Source: an uncultured Bacteroidales bacterium
Lineage (GTDB): Bacteria; Bacteroidota; Bacteroidia; Bacteroidales; Bacteroidaceae
DNA: 64,000 nucleotides
NCBI GenBank assembly: GCA_902779845.1
Contig: CACZCZ010000004.1
Span: 1-64,000, forward strand
Reading direction: 5' to 3'
The position numbers were made by a program, and so were the translations under genes. Positions 24,727-32,802 of this stretch are shown one piece after another. The number at the start of each line of letters is the position of its first letter. Position 1 is the first letter of the stretch. The notes under the pieces are model-generated. The model was given only the letters and a program-made list of their open reading frames with translations, was not told where the DNA came from and ran no database searches.

Positions 24727-25728
24727 TTATTGCTTTAGACGTTCTAGTACATCCTTGTTTTCTTCTAACAGACGGTCGAAGTCTACGGACTGACTTCCAA
24801 TGAACTTATCATATTCTTCAGGAGATACGGCCCTTAGATATTCTGCGATGTTGTCATGATATACGTCACGTAAAGCGAAGTCGCGTGAAGCCATCTTTGT
24901 TCTCGCATCCTCGAGGATTGGCTTTACAAAAGGTGTGGCAGAAAGATCTTTGATGATTTCTCCCACCTCCTCTACAGTCACAGGTCCCATTTCTTTAGCT
25001 TTTGCTTTTATCGTCTCTGCCACATGATTCTCAAAAGCGGAGACTGACACCAACACCTCAGCATATAGCGTTCGACGCAGGTTGTCCTTTTCTGACAATT
25101 CAAGCAGCTTCTTGTATTCCTTGGCCTTCTCACAGAATACGGCCTTATATATCATATCCATGATGGTGGAATACTTATAGGTCTTGTGTCCATCCACATA
25201 GTCCCTAATGGCATCTGTCAATTTCCGATGGTAGTTCTCTTCTTGGATGGCAGATGTCACATAGTTCCTATCACGACGATTGATGTACTTTGTTCCGCCA
25301 CCCGTTTTCTCATTAATAACAGCAATAACGATATCCAACATCAGGCTACGTACCTGCTTTGCTTTCTCACTAGTCGTCAGCAGCATCCCGATGTTGAGGA
25401 ATGAACGGAAATCAAATAATCCAAGTTGTGTTATTTTGCTCCCGAAATCGATTTCGGGAGCAAAATGTAACTTGAACTCTTTCAATTGGTTACTCTTCCA
25501 TACGCTATAACCATTCTTTCTGAGTTCATCTTCATTTGCGGACAAACAATTCTCTATAGTACGTAAATCTACCTCATAGAAATCCGCAGCCATCTGCTTG
25601 GTAATATACAATACACCCTTAAACTCCAAAGGCTTAATCTCCAAAGCCTCTCGGATTCGAGGCAGAGCTACTGGGTTGTTCAGTATATTCAGCCTGCTAA
25701 TTTCAGATGTTGTTAAATCCTTTGCCAT
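24727..25728 (-). CDS. Putative DNA-binding partner of the Doc toxin, 333 aa
   Basis: A 333-residue soluble protein. Residues 35-85 (YITKQMAADFYEVDLRTIEN and on to ELRKNGYSVWKSNQLKEF) resemble the helix-turn-helix N-terminus of RhuM-like and phage KilA/ORF6N-type proteins. The rest is mainly helical and charged (FDFRSFLNIGMLLTTSEKAK, then KYSTIMDMIYKAVF). It starts 2 nt after the nuclease gene and ends 6 nt before doc, so the three must be co-transcribed. I infer that it represses the operon and/or restrains Doc. There is no recognisable Phd-type antitoxin in the operon. Confidence 0.75.
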   Translation of the reverse strand: MAKDLTTSEISRLNILNNPVALPRIREALEIKPLEFKGVLYITKQMAADFYEVDLRTIENCLSANEDELRKNGYSVWKSNQLKEFKLHFAPEIDFGSKITQLGLFDFRSFLNIGMLLTTSEKAKQVRSLMLDIVIAVINEKTGGGTKYINRRDRNYVTSAIQEENYHRKLTDAIRDYVDGHKTYKYSTIMDMIYKAVFCEKAKEYKKLLELSEKDNLRRTLYAEVLVSVSAFENHVAETIKAKAKEMGPVTVEEVGEIIKDLSATPFVKPILEDARTKMASRDFALRDVYHDNIAEYLRAVSPEEYDKFIGSQSVDFDRLLEENKDVLERLKQ

Positions 25729-25730
25729 AA

Positions 25731-27272
25731 TTAGATATCTAATAGTTTTTTTAACTTGTTAAATTTATCAAGTTTATATAGGTCTTTACACAGGATACTT
25801 TCATCAGGGGTGTCACAGCTACCAAATGAATCGTTTTTTTCTTTGTAAACACGAATGCGAACTTTATCCCACAAAACAAATACTTTTGCTTTAGCCCAAT
25901 TAGCATATGAGTGTTGGCGAAATGCCTCCTTCAATTCTTTTTTGTCCTTAATGAATTCTTTTGCTTCAATAATAACCTTAGCTTTCCTATCGTCTTCTGG
26001 GCCACTAACATGTAATGCAAAATCGGCCTTTTTTGTTGAGCCTCTACCTGCAGGACACTGGAATTGCCTTACATAGTTAATCCCCATTTCTTTTAGACGA
26101 GGTATTATTATTTTATTCTCTACATCCTTTTCTTCATTAATTATTATGCCTTCAATCATTTGTGGTTCATATAGTGAAGGCAAAATGGATGTGTTGAACC
26201 CCTTAGCTTCAAGCATAAGCTTTATTTCTTTATAATCCTCATCTGACACTTCCCAGCCGCTTACATCCTGGAAATTCTTGCTTACGAAATTTCCTTTTGA
26301 ATCGCGTGCTTTGAAATACTCACTATTCTTAAACTCCTCAAATGTAATTGCCTTATCATCAGGTATCTCTATCTTTTTCCCAATGACACTATAAGAATAG
26401 TAATGCCCAAAGGGGTCAATAAAACCATCTTCAAGTGCCGTCCATACGGCATTCAACTTCTTTACAGGAGACTTCTCATAGAAAAGCATAATGTCACCCT
26501 TACTTGTTAATTGGTTAGATTGCCAGAATCCAGACTCCATGTTTTTCTCTCCTTCTCCATAATTACCTACAAGTATCCATGCTTGTTCAGGTACAGATGG
26601 CATTGGCTTATTGTGCTCTGCCTCCATCTCTTCTTTTATGTTTGTTAGCTCATAGTCAAATAAGAATGCACATAATTCTCCGAAATCCTGGAGACCATTT
26701 TCAATAGAGAACTGGCATATAGCATTACACATATGAATATAATATAACCATCGTCCACGATAGTCTGAACGAAGTGGCAACTCCTCAGGGAGGTTAAATT
26801 CATATTTCTCAGCAATCTTTTTGAAATAAACAAATTGCATAACAAACAGATTGGGTATAAAATATTCCGGCATATAAGAGCTTAATACCGTTGAAAGAAA
26901 AATATTATAACCCAGGATATTTTTGAATCCGATTTGTGGAGCGTCGAAAATACTTACATTCTCATCTTCTACTGCCAAGCAGTGAGTAAGTACCCCAAAG
27001 AAATCCCCATGCTTAAAATTATCCCACTCTGATTCACTTTTAGGTAGAATCTCCTTTACTAGATTATTATAAAAAGTCAAAGCTTCGAGCTGCTGTTGCT
27101 CTTCCTTTTTACTTGTGTTTTTTGAGAACTCAGGATTAAAGCGTTTGATCATTTCTAGCATGTCTTCCACGGTCGCTTCTGGAGTTGTCAAATGATTAAA
27201 CAAAGCTATTACCTCTTTCCCCTCAGAGCTTTTTTTGTATCGCTCCCAGTTTGTTTTTAATATAGTCTTCAT
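25731..27272 (-). CDS. EVE-like domain fused to a PD-(D/E)XK nuclease domain
   Basis: A 513-residue protein. Residues 1-225 are helical with no match I can name. Residues 228-355 (AWILVGNYGEGE...GFWQ, GDIMLFYEK, SGWEVSDEDYKEIKLML) resemble an EVE (PUA-like) domain, which binds modified bases. Residues 385-475 look like an HsdR-N type nuclease: D417 and E436-A-K438 form the D...ExK site, followed by FRQHSYANWAKAKVFVLWD. A reader-plus-cutter layout suggests modification-dependent (type IV-like) restriction. It is the first gene of the operon with the DNA-binding protein and Doc, and is AT-rich compared with the core. Confidence 0.72.
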   Translation of the reverse strand: MKTILKTNWERYKKSSEGKEVIALFNHLTTPEATVEDMLEMIKRFNPEFSKNTSKKEEQQQLEALTFYNNLVKEILPKSESEWDNFKHGDFFGVLTHCLAVEDENVSIFDAPQIGFKNILGYNIFLSTVLSSYMPEYFIPNLFVMQFVYFKKIAEKYEFNLPEELPLRSDYRGRWLYYIHMCNAICQFSIENGLQDFGELCAFLFDYELTNIKEEMEAEHNKPMPSVPEQAWILVGNYGEGEKNMESGFWQSNQLTSKGDIMLFYEKSPVKKLNAVWTALEDGFIDPFGHYYSYSVIGKKIEIPDDKAITFEEFKNSEYFKARDSKGNFVSKNFQDVSGWEVSDEDYKEIKLMLEAKGFNTSILPSLYEPQMIEGIIINEEKDVENKIIIPRLKEMGINYVRQFQCPAGRGSTKKADFALHVSGPEDDRKAKVIIEAKEFIKDKKELKEAFRQHSYANWAKAKVFVLWDKVRIRVYKEKNDSFGSCDTPDESILCKDLYKLDKFNKLKKLLDI

Positions 27273-27315
27273 TTCAAATTGGATATTAAGATAAGTTATA
27301 CTATCAATTGTGCGG

Positions 27316-27352
27316 CAAATATACTACATGGTTGTCTCAAATCATGGTACAA
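27316..27352 (-). promoter_or_regulatory. Dyad promoter, copy C
   Basis: -7 box TATATTTG (plus-strand CAAATATA, 27316-27323) and dyad TTGTC-TCAAATCATGG-tACAA at 27332-27352, with the same 16-nt offset as copies A and B. It drives the EVE-nuclease/DNA-binding/Doc operon. Confidence 0.65.
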
Positions 27353-27617
27353 GTGAGAGAAATGTGAATTATTATTTAGATTATTATCAAAGTTAAGCTT
27401 CAAAGTATGTAAATTAGATAGCGTAAATAAGCACAGACTTGGAGTATATCTGAATAAATAGCTGATGCTATCGTTTTTCAGTAAGACTCCATGGTCCCTG
27501 TGCTCAGGTTTTCAGGTGCCGTAACGACACTTTCGTGCCCTTTTGGCTACAAATGTAACGATTATTTCGTTATCAGCAGCAAAAAAGCGAGAAAAAGTGA
27601 TATGAGAGAGAAAAAAT
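27353..27617. other. Intergenic stretch without a gene
   Basis: No ORF with protein-like composition is seen. A minus-strand TACATTTG at 27550-27557 with TTTG about 22 nt upstream could be a second, distal promoter for the nuclease operon. Confidence 0.4.
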
Positions 27618-27687
27618 GGTTCAGGGTTCAAGGTTCAGGGTTCAGGGGTGACGGAACTTAAATCGGACTTAAATCTGAACTTAAATC
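27618..27687. repeat. Direct repeat A, left copy
   Basis: GGTTCAGGG words followed by GGAACTTAAATCGGA and GAACTTAAAT. A close copy lies at 28935-28996, on the other side of the KilA-N gene. Confidence 0.75.
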
Positions 27688-27850
27688 TTTGCCCGTACAC
27701 CGTTGGAGGTTTTCTAACCACGGAGGCGCAAAGATCACGAAGACATGTCCTGTTGTTGTCATGGAATGGAAGTACGGGAGCCAGCTCTCGCTCGGCATAG
27801 TTCAAACTCGTTTGTCTTTGCCTTCGCTTACTTGCAGCCTTCTAATGTCT

Positions 27851-27893
27851 CTTTTCCTTCTTCGAACCCACTACGAGGGTATAAGCCTACTTT
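27851..27893. repeat. Direct repeat B, left copy
   Basis: CTTCTTCGAACCCACTACGA followed by GGGTATAAGCC corresponds to the right copy at 28867-28910. It overlaps the last codons of the KilA-N gene. Confidence 0.55.
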
Positions 27894-28699
27894 AACAGCT
27901 TCCTACCTTCATTATTCTCCAGCACCTGCATCTGTTGAATGGCAATCTGATTGAGTTTTACGAGCCTTTCGCCTTGTGGCATACCGTCGTTGATGAGAAC
28001 GGCATTGATGTTCTCCATATTTGAGAGACAGATGAGTTCGTTGATGGTAGCATAGTCTCGGATATTGCCCTTAAGCTCTGGATTGGCATCGCGCCATTGC
28101 TTAGCAGTCATGCCAAACATAGCGACATTGAGTACGTCGGCTTCCTCAGCATACTTCATCGCTGCTTGCTCGCGAGTTACTTCTGCAGGAATGAGGTTGC
28201 TTTTGATGGCATCGGTATGAATGCGGTAGTTGATTTTTGAGAGTTCACGCTTGGCTGACCATGCAAGTTGCTTCTGTTCGTCTGCCTTCATGCGCTGGAA
28301 CTCTTCAATTAGGTAGAGTTTGAAGGTGACACTGATTGCGGTGCCGAATTCAAAGGCGATGTCCTTAAAAGCGTATGTGCCACCATAGCGCCCTCGCTTG
28401 ACGATAATTCCGATAGCGTTCGTTCTTTCAATCCACTCGCTGGCACTCAGTGTAAAGTTCGGAAGGCCTGCCTGCATTCTAAAGTGGTCAAATTCGACCA
28501 CTTTGAAATTGGGGTTGTGAATCATTTCCCATGTTCCAAGGAATTCAATGGTATAGCGTGTGCGAATCCAATTCTTTATGACATCAGCCGCACGGCTCTC
28601 GTCCTGCTTGCCATTGGCCATATCCGTCAGAGAGATATAGTCCTTGTCGTTATGCGACAGGATGGTAATTTCTGTATTCTGTACTATTATCTTTGCCAT
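27887..28699 (-). CDS. KilA-N domain protein
   Basis: A 270-residue protein with an N-terminal KilA-N domain (residues 1-120: KDYISLTDMANGK, KNWIRTRYTIEFLGTWE, WIERTNAIGIIVKRGRYGGT), a phage-type DNA-binding fold, and a helical C-terminal half. The start at 28699 (MAKIIVQNTEITIL) is preferred over a longer frame from 28855 because a -7 box (TATATTTG, minus strand, 28721-28728) lies between them. It is flanked by direct repeats A and B. KilA-N genes occur on phages and as stand-alone cargo in Bacteroidales; the role here is unknown. Confidence 0.85.
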   Translation of the reverse strand: MAKIIVQNTEITILSHNDKDYISLTDMANGKQDESRAADVIKNWIRTRYTIEFLGTWEMIHNPNFKVVEFDHFRMQAGLPNFTLSASEWIERTNAIGIIVKRGRYGGTYAFKDIAFEFGTAISVTFKLYLIEEFQRMKADEQKQLAWSAKRELSKINYRIHTDAIKSNLIPAEVTREQAAMKYAEEADVLNVAMFGMTAKQWRDANPELKGNIRDYATINELICLSNMENINAVLINDGMPQGERLVKLNQIAIQQMQVLENNEGRKLLK

Positions 28700-28720
28700 C
28701 AGATAAATGATTTTCGCCTG

Positions 28721-28728
28721 CAAATATA
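28721..28728 (-). promoter_or_regulatory. -7 box of the KilA-N gene
   Basis: TATATTTG on the minus strand, with TTTG about 22 nt upstream (plus-strand CAAA at 28751-28754). Confidence 0.55.
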
Positions 28729-28866
28729 TACAATTTTTCTTTTCGCCCTGCAAAAAAACAAAGCTATTTTGGTCTGAGAACCGAAAAAAACAATTGTTCA
28801 TGCGATGTCGCACAAAAAAGCCCATTCTGCGGAAGATCTGTAAGCATAAATGCAATTTGTTTACTC

Positions 28867-28996
28867 CTCTTCTTCCATCTCCGAACCATCTTCGAAGGTA
28901 TAAGCCACTGATGAGTTCAGGGTTTATTGTTCATGGTTCATGGTTCAGGGTTCAGGGGTTATGGAACTTAAATCGGAGATAAATCAGAACTTAAAT
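28867..28996. repeat. Direct repeats B and A, right copies
   Basis: Repeat B at 28867-28910 (TCCGAACCATCTTCGAAGGT then ATAAGCCACT) is followed directly by repeat A at 28935-28996 (GGTTCAGGG words, GGAACTTAAATCGGA, GAACTTAAAT). The left copies at 27618-27687 and 27851-27893 are in the order A then B. Confidence 0.65.
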
Positions 28997-29293
28997 ATAT
29001 TTCTTGGGTAATTCCGGAATCCTCGAAAATGACGAAAGCACCTGGTTTGGGGTTTAGGGTTAAGGGTTTAGGGTTGTGTGATTAAATAAGGTTCGTTTGC
29101 GCGCGCGTACGTGAAATTTTGCTCGAAAATACCTACATACCTACACCCGTGGTGGTTAACTTGCAGAATATAAGGTTGATGGGTGGGTGTAGGTTGGGGT
29201 GTAGGTAGGCCGAAAAGGTGTAGGTTTTAACATGTTTTTGGCCATTCACACGAATTGCGACTGGAAAAAGTACAGGGTATGCTTGGTGCGAGA

Positions 29294-29421
29294 GCATGGT
29301 CTTCCAGCATTACAACGTGAAGCCCTGACGTAAGTGCATGGCCTTCCTGCATTAGAACGTGACGCTCTGGCGTAAGTGCATGGCCTTCCAGACATAAGAG
29401 CTGGGGATTCCAGTTGAAAGT
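29294..29421. repeat. 42-bp tandem repeat in the element core
   Basis: Units starting GCATGG(T/C)CTTCC begin at 29294, 29336 and 29378 (42-bp period), with a partial fourth at 29422. The copies differ by several bases each. Confidence 0.8.
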
Positions 29422-29436
29422 GCATGGCCTTATGGT

Positions 29437-29499
29437 TTTTGCCACTGGTGGCAAAAGGTTTTCTCACAGGTGAGAAAAATGTTTCTCACAGGTGAGAAA
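29437..29499. repeat. Three consecutive perfect hairpins
   Basis: TTTTGCCAC-TG-GTGGCAAAA (29437-29456), TTTTCTCAC-AG-GTGAGAAAA (29459-29478) and TTTCTCAC-AG-GTGAGAAA (29482-29499). Each has an 8-9 bp stem and 2-nt centre, spaced by 2-3 nt. Confidence 0.85.
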
Positions 29500-29518
29500 A
29501 ATTAAATCGATATGGAGT

Positions 29519-29635
29519 GTTGGCTCGAAGGACGGGAGGAGTTGGCTCGAAGGACGGGAGGAGTTGGCTCGAAGGACTGCGAAGGAGTCGTGTAGGGTGA
29601 TGGATAATGGAGAGTTGGCTCGAGGAATGGGAGGA
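29519..29635. repeat. 22-bp tandem repeat in the element core
   Basis: The unit GTTGGCTCGAAGGACGGGAG plus GA starts at 29519, 29541 and 29563 (the third copy diverges at its end), with a fourth, degenerate copy at 29614. Confidence 0.85.
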
Positions 29636-29854
29636 GTGGACTTGATGGACAGGGGGAAGGACAAGGTTGAAAAGGTATAGGGGTGATTTGTGTGAATGGC
29701 TGTTTTCAGGGCGAAACCTACACCTTTTTGGCTTACCTACACCCGAACCTACACCTATTTATCAGGTTGAAACAGAGGGGATTGTGATGCGCGGGTGTAG
29801 GTATGTAGGTTTTTTACGCAAAAAACTCATTACGCGCGCGAGCAGGCTGATAGG

Positions 29855-29990
29855 GTGATGAGGTGATGAGGTTTTCAGGTTGTAAGGTTGTGAGGTTATG
29901 AGGTGAGGTTGTGAGGTTATAAGGTGATGAGATTTTCAGGTTGTGAGTTTATAAGGTGGTGAAGGTTTTCAGGTGGTGAGGTGATAGGGT
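29855..29990. repeat. Degenerate AGGTGATG/AGGTTGTG simple repeat
   Basis: About fifteen imperfect 8-9 bp words fill the gap up to the porin stop codon. Nothing else is seen there. Confidence 0.75.
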
Positions 29991-29992
29991 GT

Positions 29993-32230
29993 TTAGTCGT
30001 AGAAGTTCCACGAGATGCCGAAGTGGATGCTGAGGGGGTCGATGGGGTAGTGGGGTGCCCAGAAGGCGTTGCCGCTGCCTGCGTTGAAATGGGTGACATT
30101 GATGTAGCCGCGTACACGCTTGATGGCGAAGTTGGCGTAGCCGTTGAGGATGGGCCAGTTGCCGATCTTGACGCGCGGCTGTGTGGGGTCCTGTGTGGCG
30201 TACATCCCCACGAAGGGTGAGTAGTCGGGGGCGTAGTAGCTGGTGAAATAGCGCATATCTACGCCGAGCTCCACGCGCAGTACCTTGGCGATGTGGAAGG
30301 CGATGTAGGGATTGGTGTAGATGGAGAGGGTGGGCAGGGGCAGGACGTCTGCGTTGGTGGTGTGCTGCCAGATAATCTCGTTGTCCCAATGGAAGATGCC
30401 CCAGTGAATCTTCTGGCGCAATGAGGCGCTGAGGACTTGGATGCTGCCGCTCTGCTGCATGACGGAGATGTCGTGGGCGTAGGAGGTGATGTTGCCGTTG
30501 GCATCGAGGTTGGGCGTGAGGTGCATGCCCAGATACTGGTAGTTGGAGATGTTCTCCATGCCGAAGCGCAGGGTGGTGTTGGTGCGTTCCAGGGTGAGCT
30601 TGCCTTCGACGCGCACGTGCTGTTCGCGGTCGATCTCTTTGTCCCACCACACGGTCTGGCTCTGGAAGTGTTCGAGGTAGAAGGGGGCGCGCAGGTTCTT
30701 GAAGAAGGCGTTGGCCTCGAAGCGCACGGTGTCCTTGAAGAGGCGGAAGTTGAGGTCGCCGCCGCCATGGATGTCGAGGTCGCCGGCCATGGAGCCTACG
30801 AGGTATATTTCGGCGCCTGCGTTGTAGTGGAGCGTGCGCCCCTGAGTCTTGCTGATCTCACCGCCTGCGGAGATGTGGTGCTCGTTCCAGTAGTCGTAAA
30901 CGTTGAGGTCGTCGGTGGTCTGCAGCGAGGGCAGCTTGAAGCGGTAGTACTCGTGGGCGGCGTAGAGGGAGATGCCGGCCTTGGCCCATTTGTTGAAGCC
31001 TTCGCGCAGCTGCACGGCCACGGTGTTCTTGGCGCTGATGGCTGTGGTCTCGTCCTCGTAGTTGCCGTAGGAGGAGCGGATGTAGGGGTCGTGTGAGAAG
31101 TAGTTCTCGGGCAGGTTGGAGCGGCTGTAGTTCACGTGCATCAGGCGACGGAAGTGGAAGGTGTGCACGATGCTGGTGATGGGTATGAACTCGCGCGGCG
31201 GCATCTGCTCGTTTTGCCATTGGATGCGTAGGCTGTCGAGCGTGGAATCGCAGCGCAGCGTGTCGGCCATGATGACGGTGCGCAGGCTGTCGTTCTGGAT
31301 TCGCATGAGGAGCTCGCCGTCGGTGGGCATCACGGGTTTGAGGCTGTCGGGGACTTCGATGTCGTGGTACTTACCCAGGTTGTAGTGGTGGGTGAGGTAG
31401 ATGGTCTGGTGGTCGTTGCGGTTCCAGAGCGAGGAGAGCACGGTGGGGATGTCGGTGCTGTTGTAGCTGCGCGGGAAACTCTCGGGGTTGGTGATGTAGG
31501 TGTCGCTCTCGATGCCTCCGTTCTCCGCCATCTTCATGTGCTCCCAGCTGGCCATGGCGTGGATGCCGTAGTGGTCGCCCTGATAGTAGCCGAAGAGTGT
31601 GCCGCCGAACTGTGAGTTGGCCTGACTATTGTAATATCCGCGCGCGTAGAGGTAGTCGGCCTTGAAGCCGATGCCGGCGCGCTTGTTGATGTTTGTGGCA
31701 AAGTAGGCCCGCAAGCGGTCCTGACCGTTCTCCTTGGTGCCGCACTTGTGGTACTGCAGGTTGGTGAGGGGGCTCTTGGTGTTGGTGAAGAGGAGGTTGC
31801 CGGGCGTGGTGTGGAAGTAGTCGAAGGGCTGGATGAACATCAGGTTGTCCAAGAGCTCACGGTCGAGGAAGTTGCGTGCCATGCGCGGCGAGCCCAGGTT
31901 GCCCAGGATGTTGTACTCGCCCAGGTAGCCTTCGGTGTTGTTGAAGTTCTGGAAGAGGTGGGGTAGGGTGTCGTTGTACACCTCGGGGAGCATGGTGCCG
32001 AGGCGTTCGTCGATACGCCACTGCTTGTACTCGGTGGGCACGAAGTGCTCCACTTGCGAGGTGTCGCGTCCCCAGGTGCTCTTCTTGAGTCCGCGGGCGA
32101 TGCTGTCGTTGGACGTGAGTCCGCTGCCCATGGTGTCGAAACTACCGTCGCCGAAGTCCTGAGCCCATGAAGTCATAGGCCACAGGAGGACGATGGTGAG
32201 TGTAGCGAGGAGGGCAGCGAGCTGCTTCAT
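29993..32230 (-). CDS. Putative porin (Porin_10-like outer-membrane beta-barrel)
   Basis: A 745-residue exported protein with signal peptide MKQLAALLATLTIVLLWPMT-SWAQ. The body alternates aromatic beta strands across its length (GIGFKADYLYARGYY, GTLFGYYQGDHYGIHAMASWEH, YFTSYYAPDYSPFVGMYAT) and ends in an aromatic strand (SIHFGISWNFYD), fitting the large putative porin family of Bacteroidota. Its ATG overlaps the stop of the oxidoreductase gamma gene by 4 nt, so it is translationally coupled to that operon. The transported solute is unknown. Confidence 0.86.
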   Translation of the reverse strand: MKQLAALLATLTIVLLWPMTSWAQDFGDGSFDTMGSGLTSNDSIARGLKKSTWGRDTSQVEHFVPTEYKQWRIDERLGTMLPEVYNDTLPHLFQNFNNTEGYLGEYNILGNLGSPRMARNFLDRELLDNLMFIQPFDYFHTTPGNLLFTNTKSPLTNLQYHKCGTKENGQDRLRAYFATNINKRAGIGFKADYLYARGYYNSQANSQFGGTLFGYYQGDHYGIHAMASWEHMKMAENGGIESDTYITNPESFPRSYNSTDIPTVLSSLWNRNDHQTIYLTHHYNLGKYHDIEVPDSLKPVMPTDGELLMRIQNDSLRTVIMADTLRCDSTLDSLRIQWQNEQMPPREFIPITSIVHTFHFRRLMHVNYSRSNLPENYFSHDPYIRSSYGNYEDETTAISAKNTVAVQLREGFNKWAKAGISLYAAHEYYRFKLPSLQTTDDLNVYDYWNEHHISAGGEISKTQGRTLHYNAGAEIYLVGSMAGDLDIHGGGDLNFRLFKDTVRFEANAFFKNLRAPFYLEHFQSQTVWWDKEIDREQHVRVEGKLTLERTNTTLRFGMENISNYQYLGMHLTPNLDANGNITSYAHDISVMQQSGSIQVLSASLRQKIHWGIFHWDNEIIWQHTTNADVLPLPTLSIYTNPYIAFHIAKVLRVELGVDMRYFTSYYAPDYSPFVGMYATQDPTQPRVKIGNWPILNGYANFAIKRVRGYINVTHFNAGSGNAFWAPHYPIDPLSIHFGISWNFYD

Positions 32231-32769
32231 TTCTTCTGGATGATTTCAGCGCCTGTGTGCAGGGCTGCTTCGTTGGCAGGAATCAGGTTGTGGTGGCGCT
32301 CAGGCAGCGTCTTGTGGAGTGCCTTGACGACGTTCTCGAGGGTGACGATGGGCCGCACTTTGAGCAGACCGCCCAGCACAATCATGTTGAAGCTCTTGGG
32401 GTTGCCGGACTCTGCGGCGGCGTCCATGGCGCTGATCTCGTAGATGTTGATGTCGGTGCGCTTGGGGGGCTCGATGATGCCGTAGCCGTCGTAGATGAGT
32501 GTGCCGCCGGGCTTGACGGTTGACTCGAATTTCTCCAGCGAGGGCTGGTTGAGGATGATGGCTGTGTCGTAGGTGCTGATGATGGGCGATGAGATGCGCT
32601 CGTCGCTGACGATGACCGTCACGTTGGCCGTGCCGCCGCGCTGTTCGGGACCGTAGGCGGGCATCCATGACACTTCCTTACCTTCCATGAGGCCGCTGTA
32701 CGCGAGAATCTTACCCATTGACAGCACGCCCTGTCCGCCGAAACCGGCTATGATGATTTCTTCTGTCAT
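32227..32769 (-). CDS. 2-oxoacid:ferredoxin oxidoreductase, gamma subunit
   Basis: A 180-residue gamma subunit of a four-subunit 2-oxoacid:ferredoxin oxidoreductase, which makes acyl-CoA, CO2 and reduced ferredoxin. IIIAGFGGQGVLSMGKILAY at the N-terminus and the YGPEQRGGTANVTVIVSD segment are typical. It sits 33 nt after the beta gene and overlaps the downstream porin gene by 4 nt. Confidence 0.92.
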   Translation of the reverse strand: MTEEIIIAGFGGQGVLSMGKILAYSGLMEGKEVSWMPAYGPEQRGGTANVTVIVSDERISSPIISTYDTAIILNQPSLEKFESTVKPGGTLIYDGYGIIEPPKRTDINIYEISAMDAAAESGNPKSFNMIVLGGLLKVRPIVTLENVVKALHKTLPERHHNLIPANEAALHTGAEIIQKK

Positions 32770-32802
32770 AAACTTTAAACTTTAAACCATAAACTTTTAA
32801 CC

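Larger units (their letters stand above)
29098..29841. mobile_element. Non-coding element with 155-bp inverted arms
   Basis: The left arm (29098-29252) and right arm (29686-29841) are imperfect inverted repeats. Matching blocks are GCGCGCG, ACCTACATACCTACACCC, GTGTAGGTAGGCCGAAAAGG with its complement, and GGCCATTCACACGAAT. The roughly 430-bp core carries three different repeat types: 42-bp tandem units, three stacked hairpins and 22-bp tandem units. No ORF is convincing; open frames in the core are repeats such as EGHALTP. It resembles a MITE-like or structured-RNA element. What moves or reads it is unknown. Confidence 0.55.

Noticed and set aside
24727-25728. Classical Phd-type antitoxin for Doc
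   Set aside because: The neighbour is 333 residues with an N-terminal HTH-like segment and does not look like the short Phd fold. A regulatory or antitoxin role remains only inferred.
27690-27893. Small plus-strand ORFs downstream of the KilA-N gene
   Set aside because: Short, cysteine/serine-rich frames in repeat-bearing intergenic DNA without promoter or family resemblance.
29227-29467. Small ORFs in the element core with repeated EGHALTP/GRPCTY words
   Set aside because: The proteins are direct read-outs of the 42-bp DNA repeat in two frames, with no promoter or conserved-looking domain.
29294-29584. Tandem repeats considered as a CRISPR array
   Set aside because: The 42-bp and 22-bp units are directly adjacent without unique spacers and there are no cas genes in the window.
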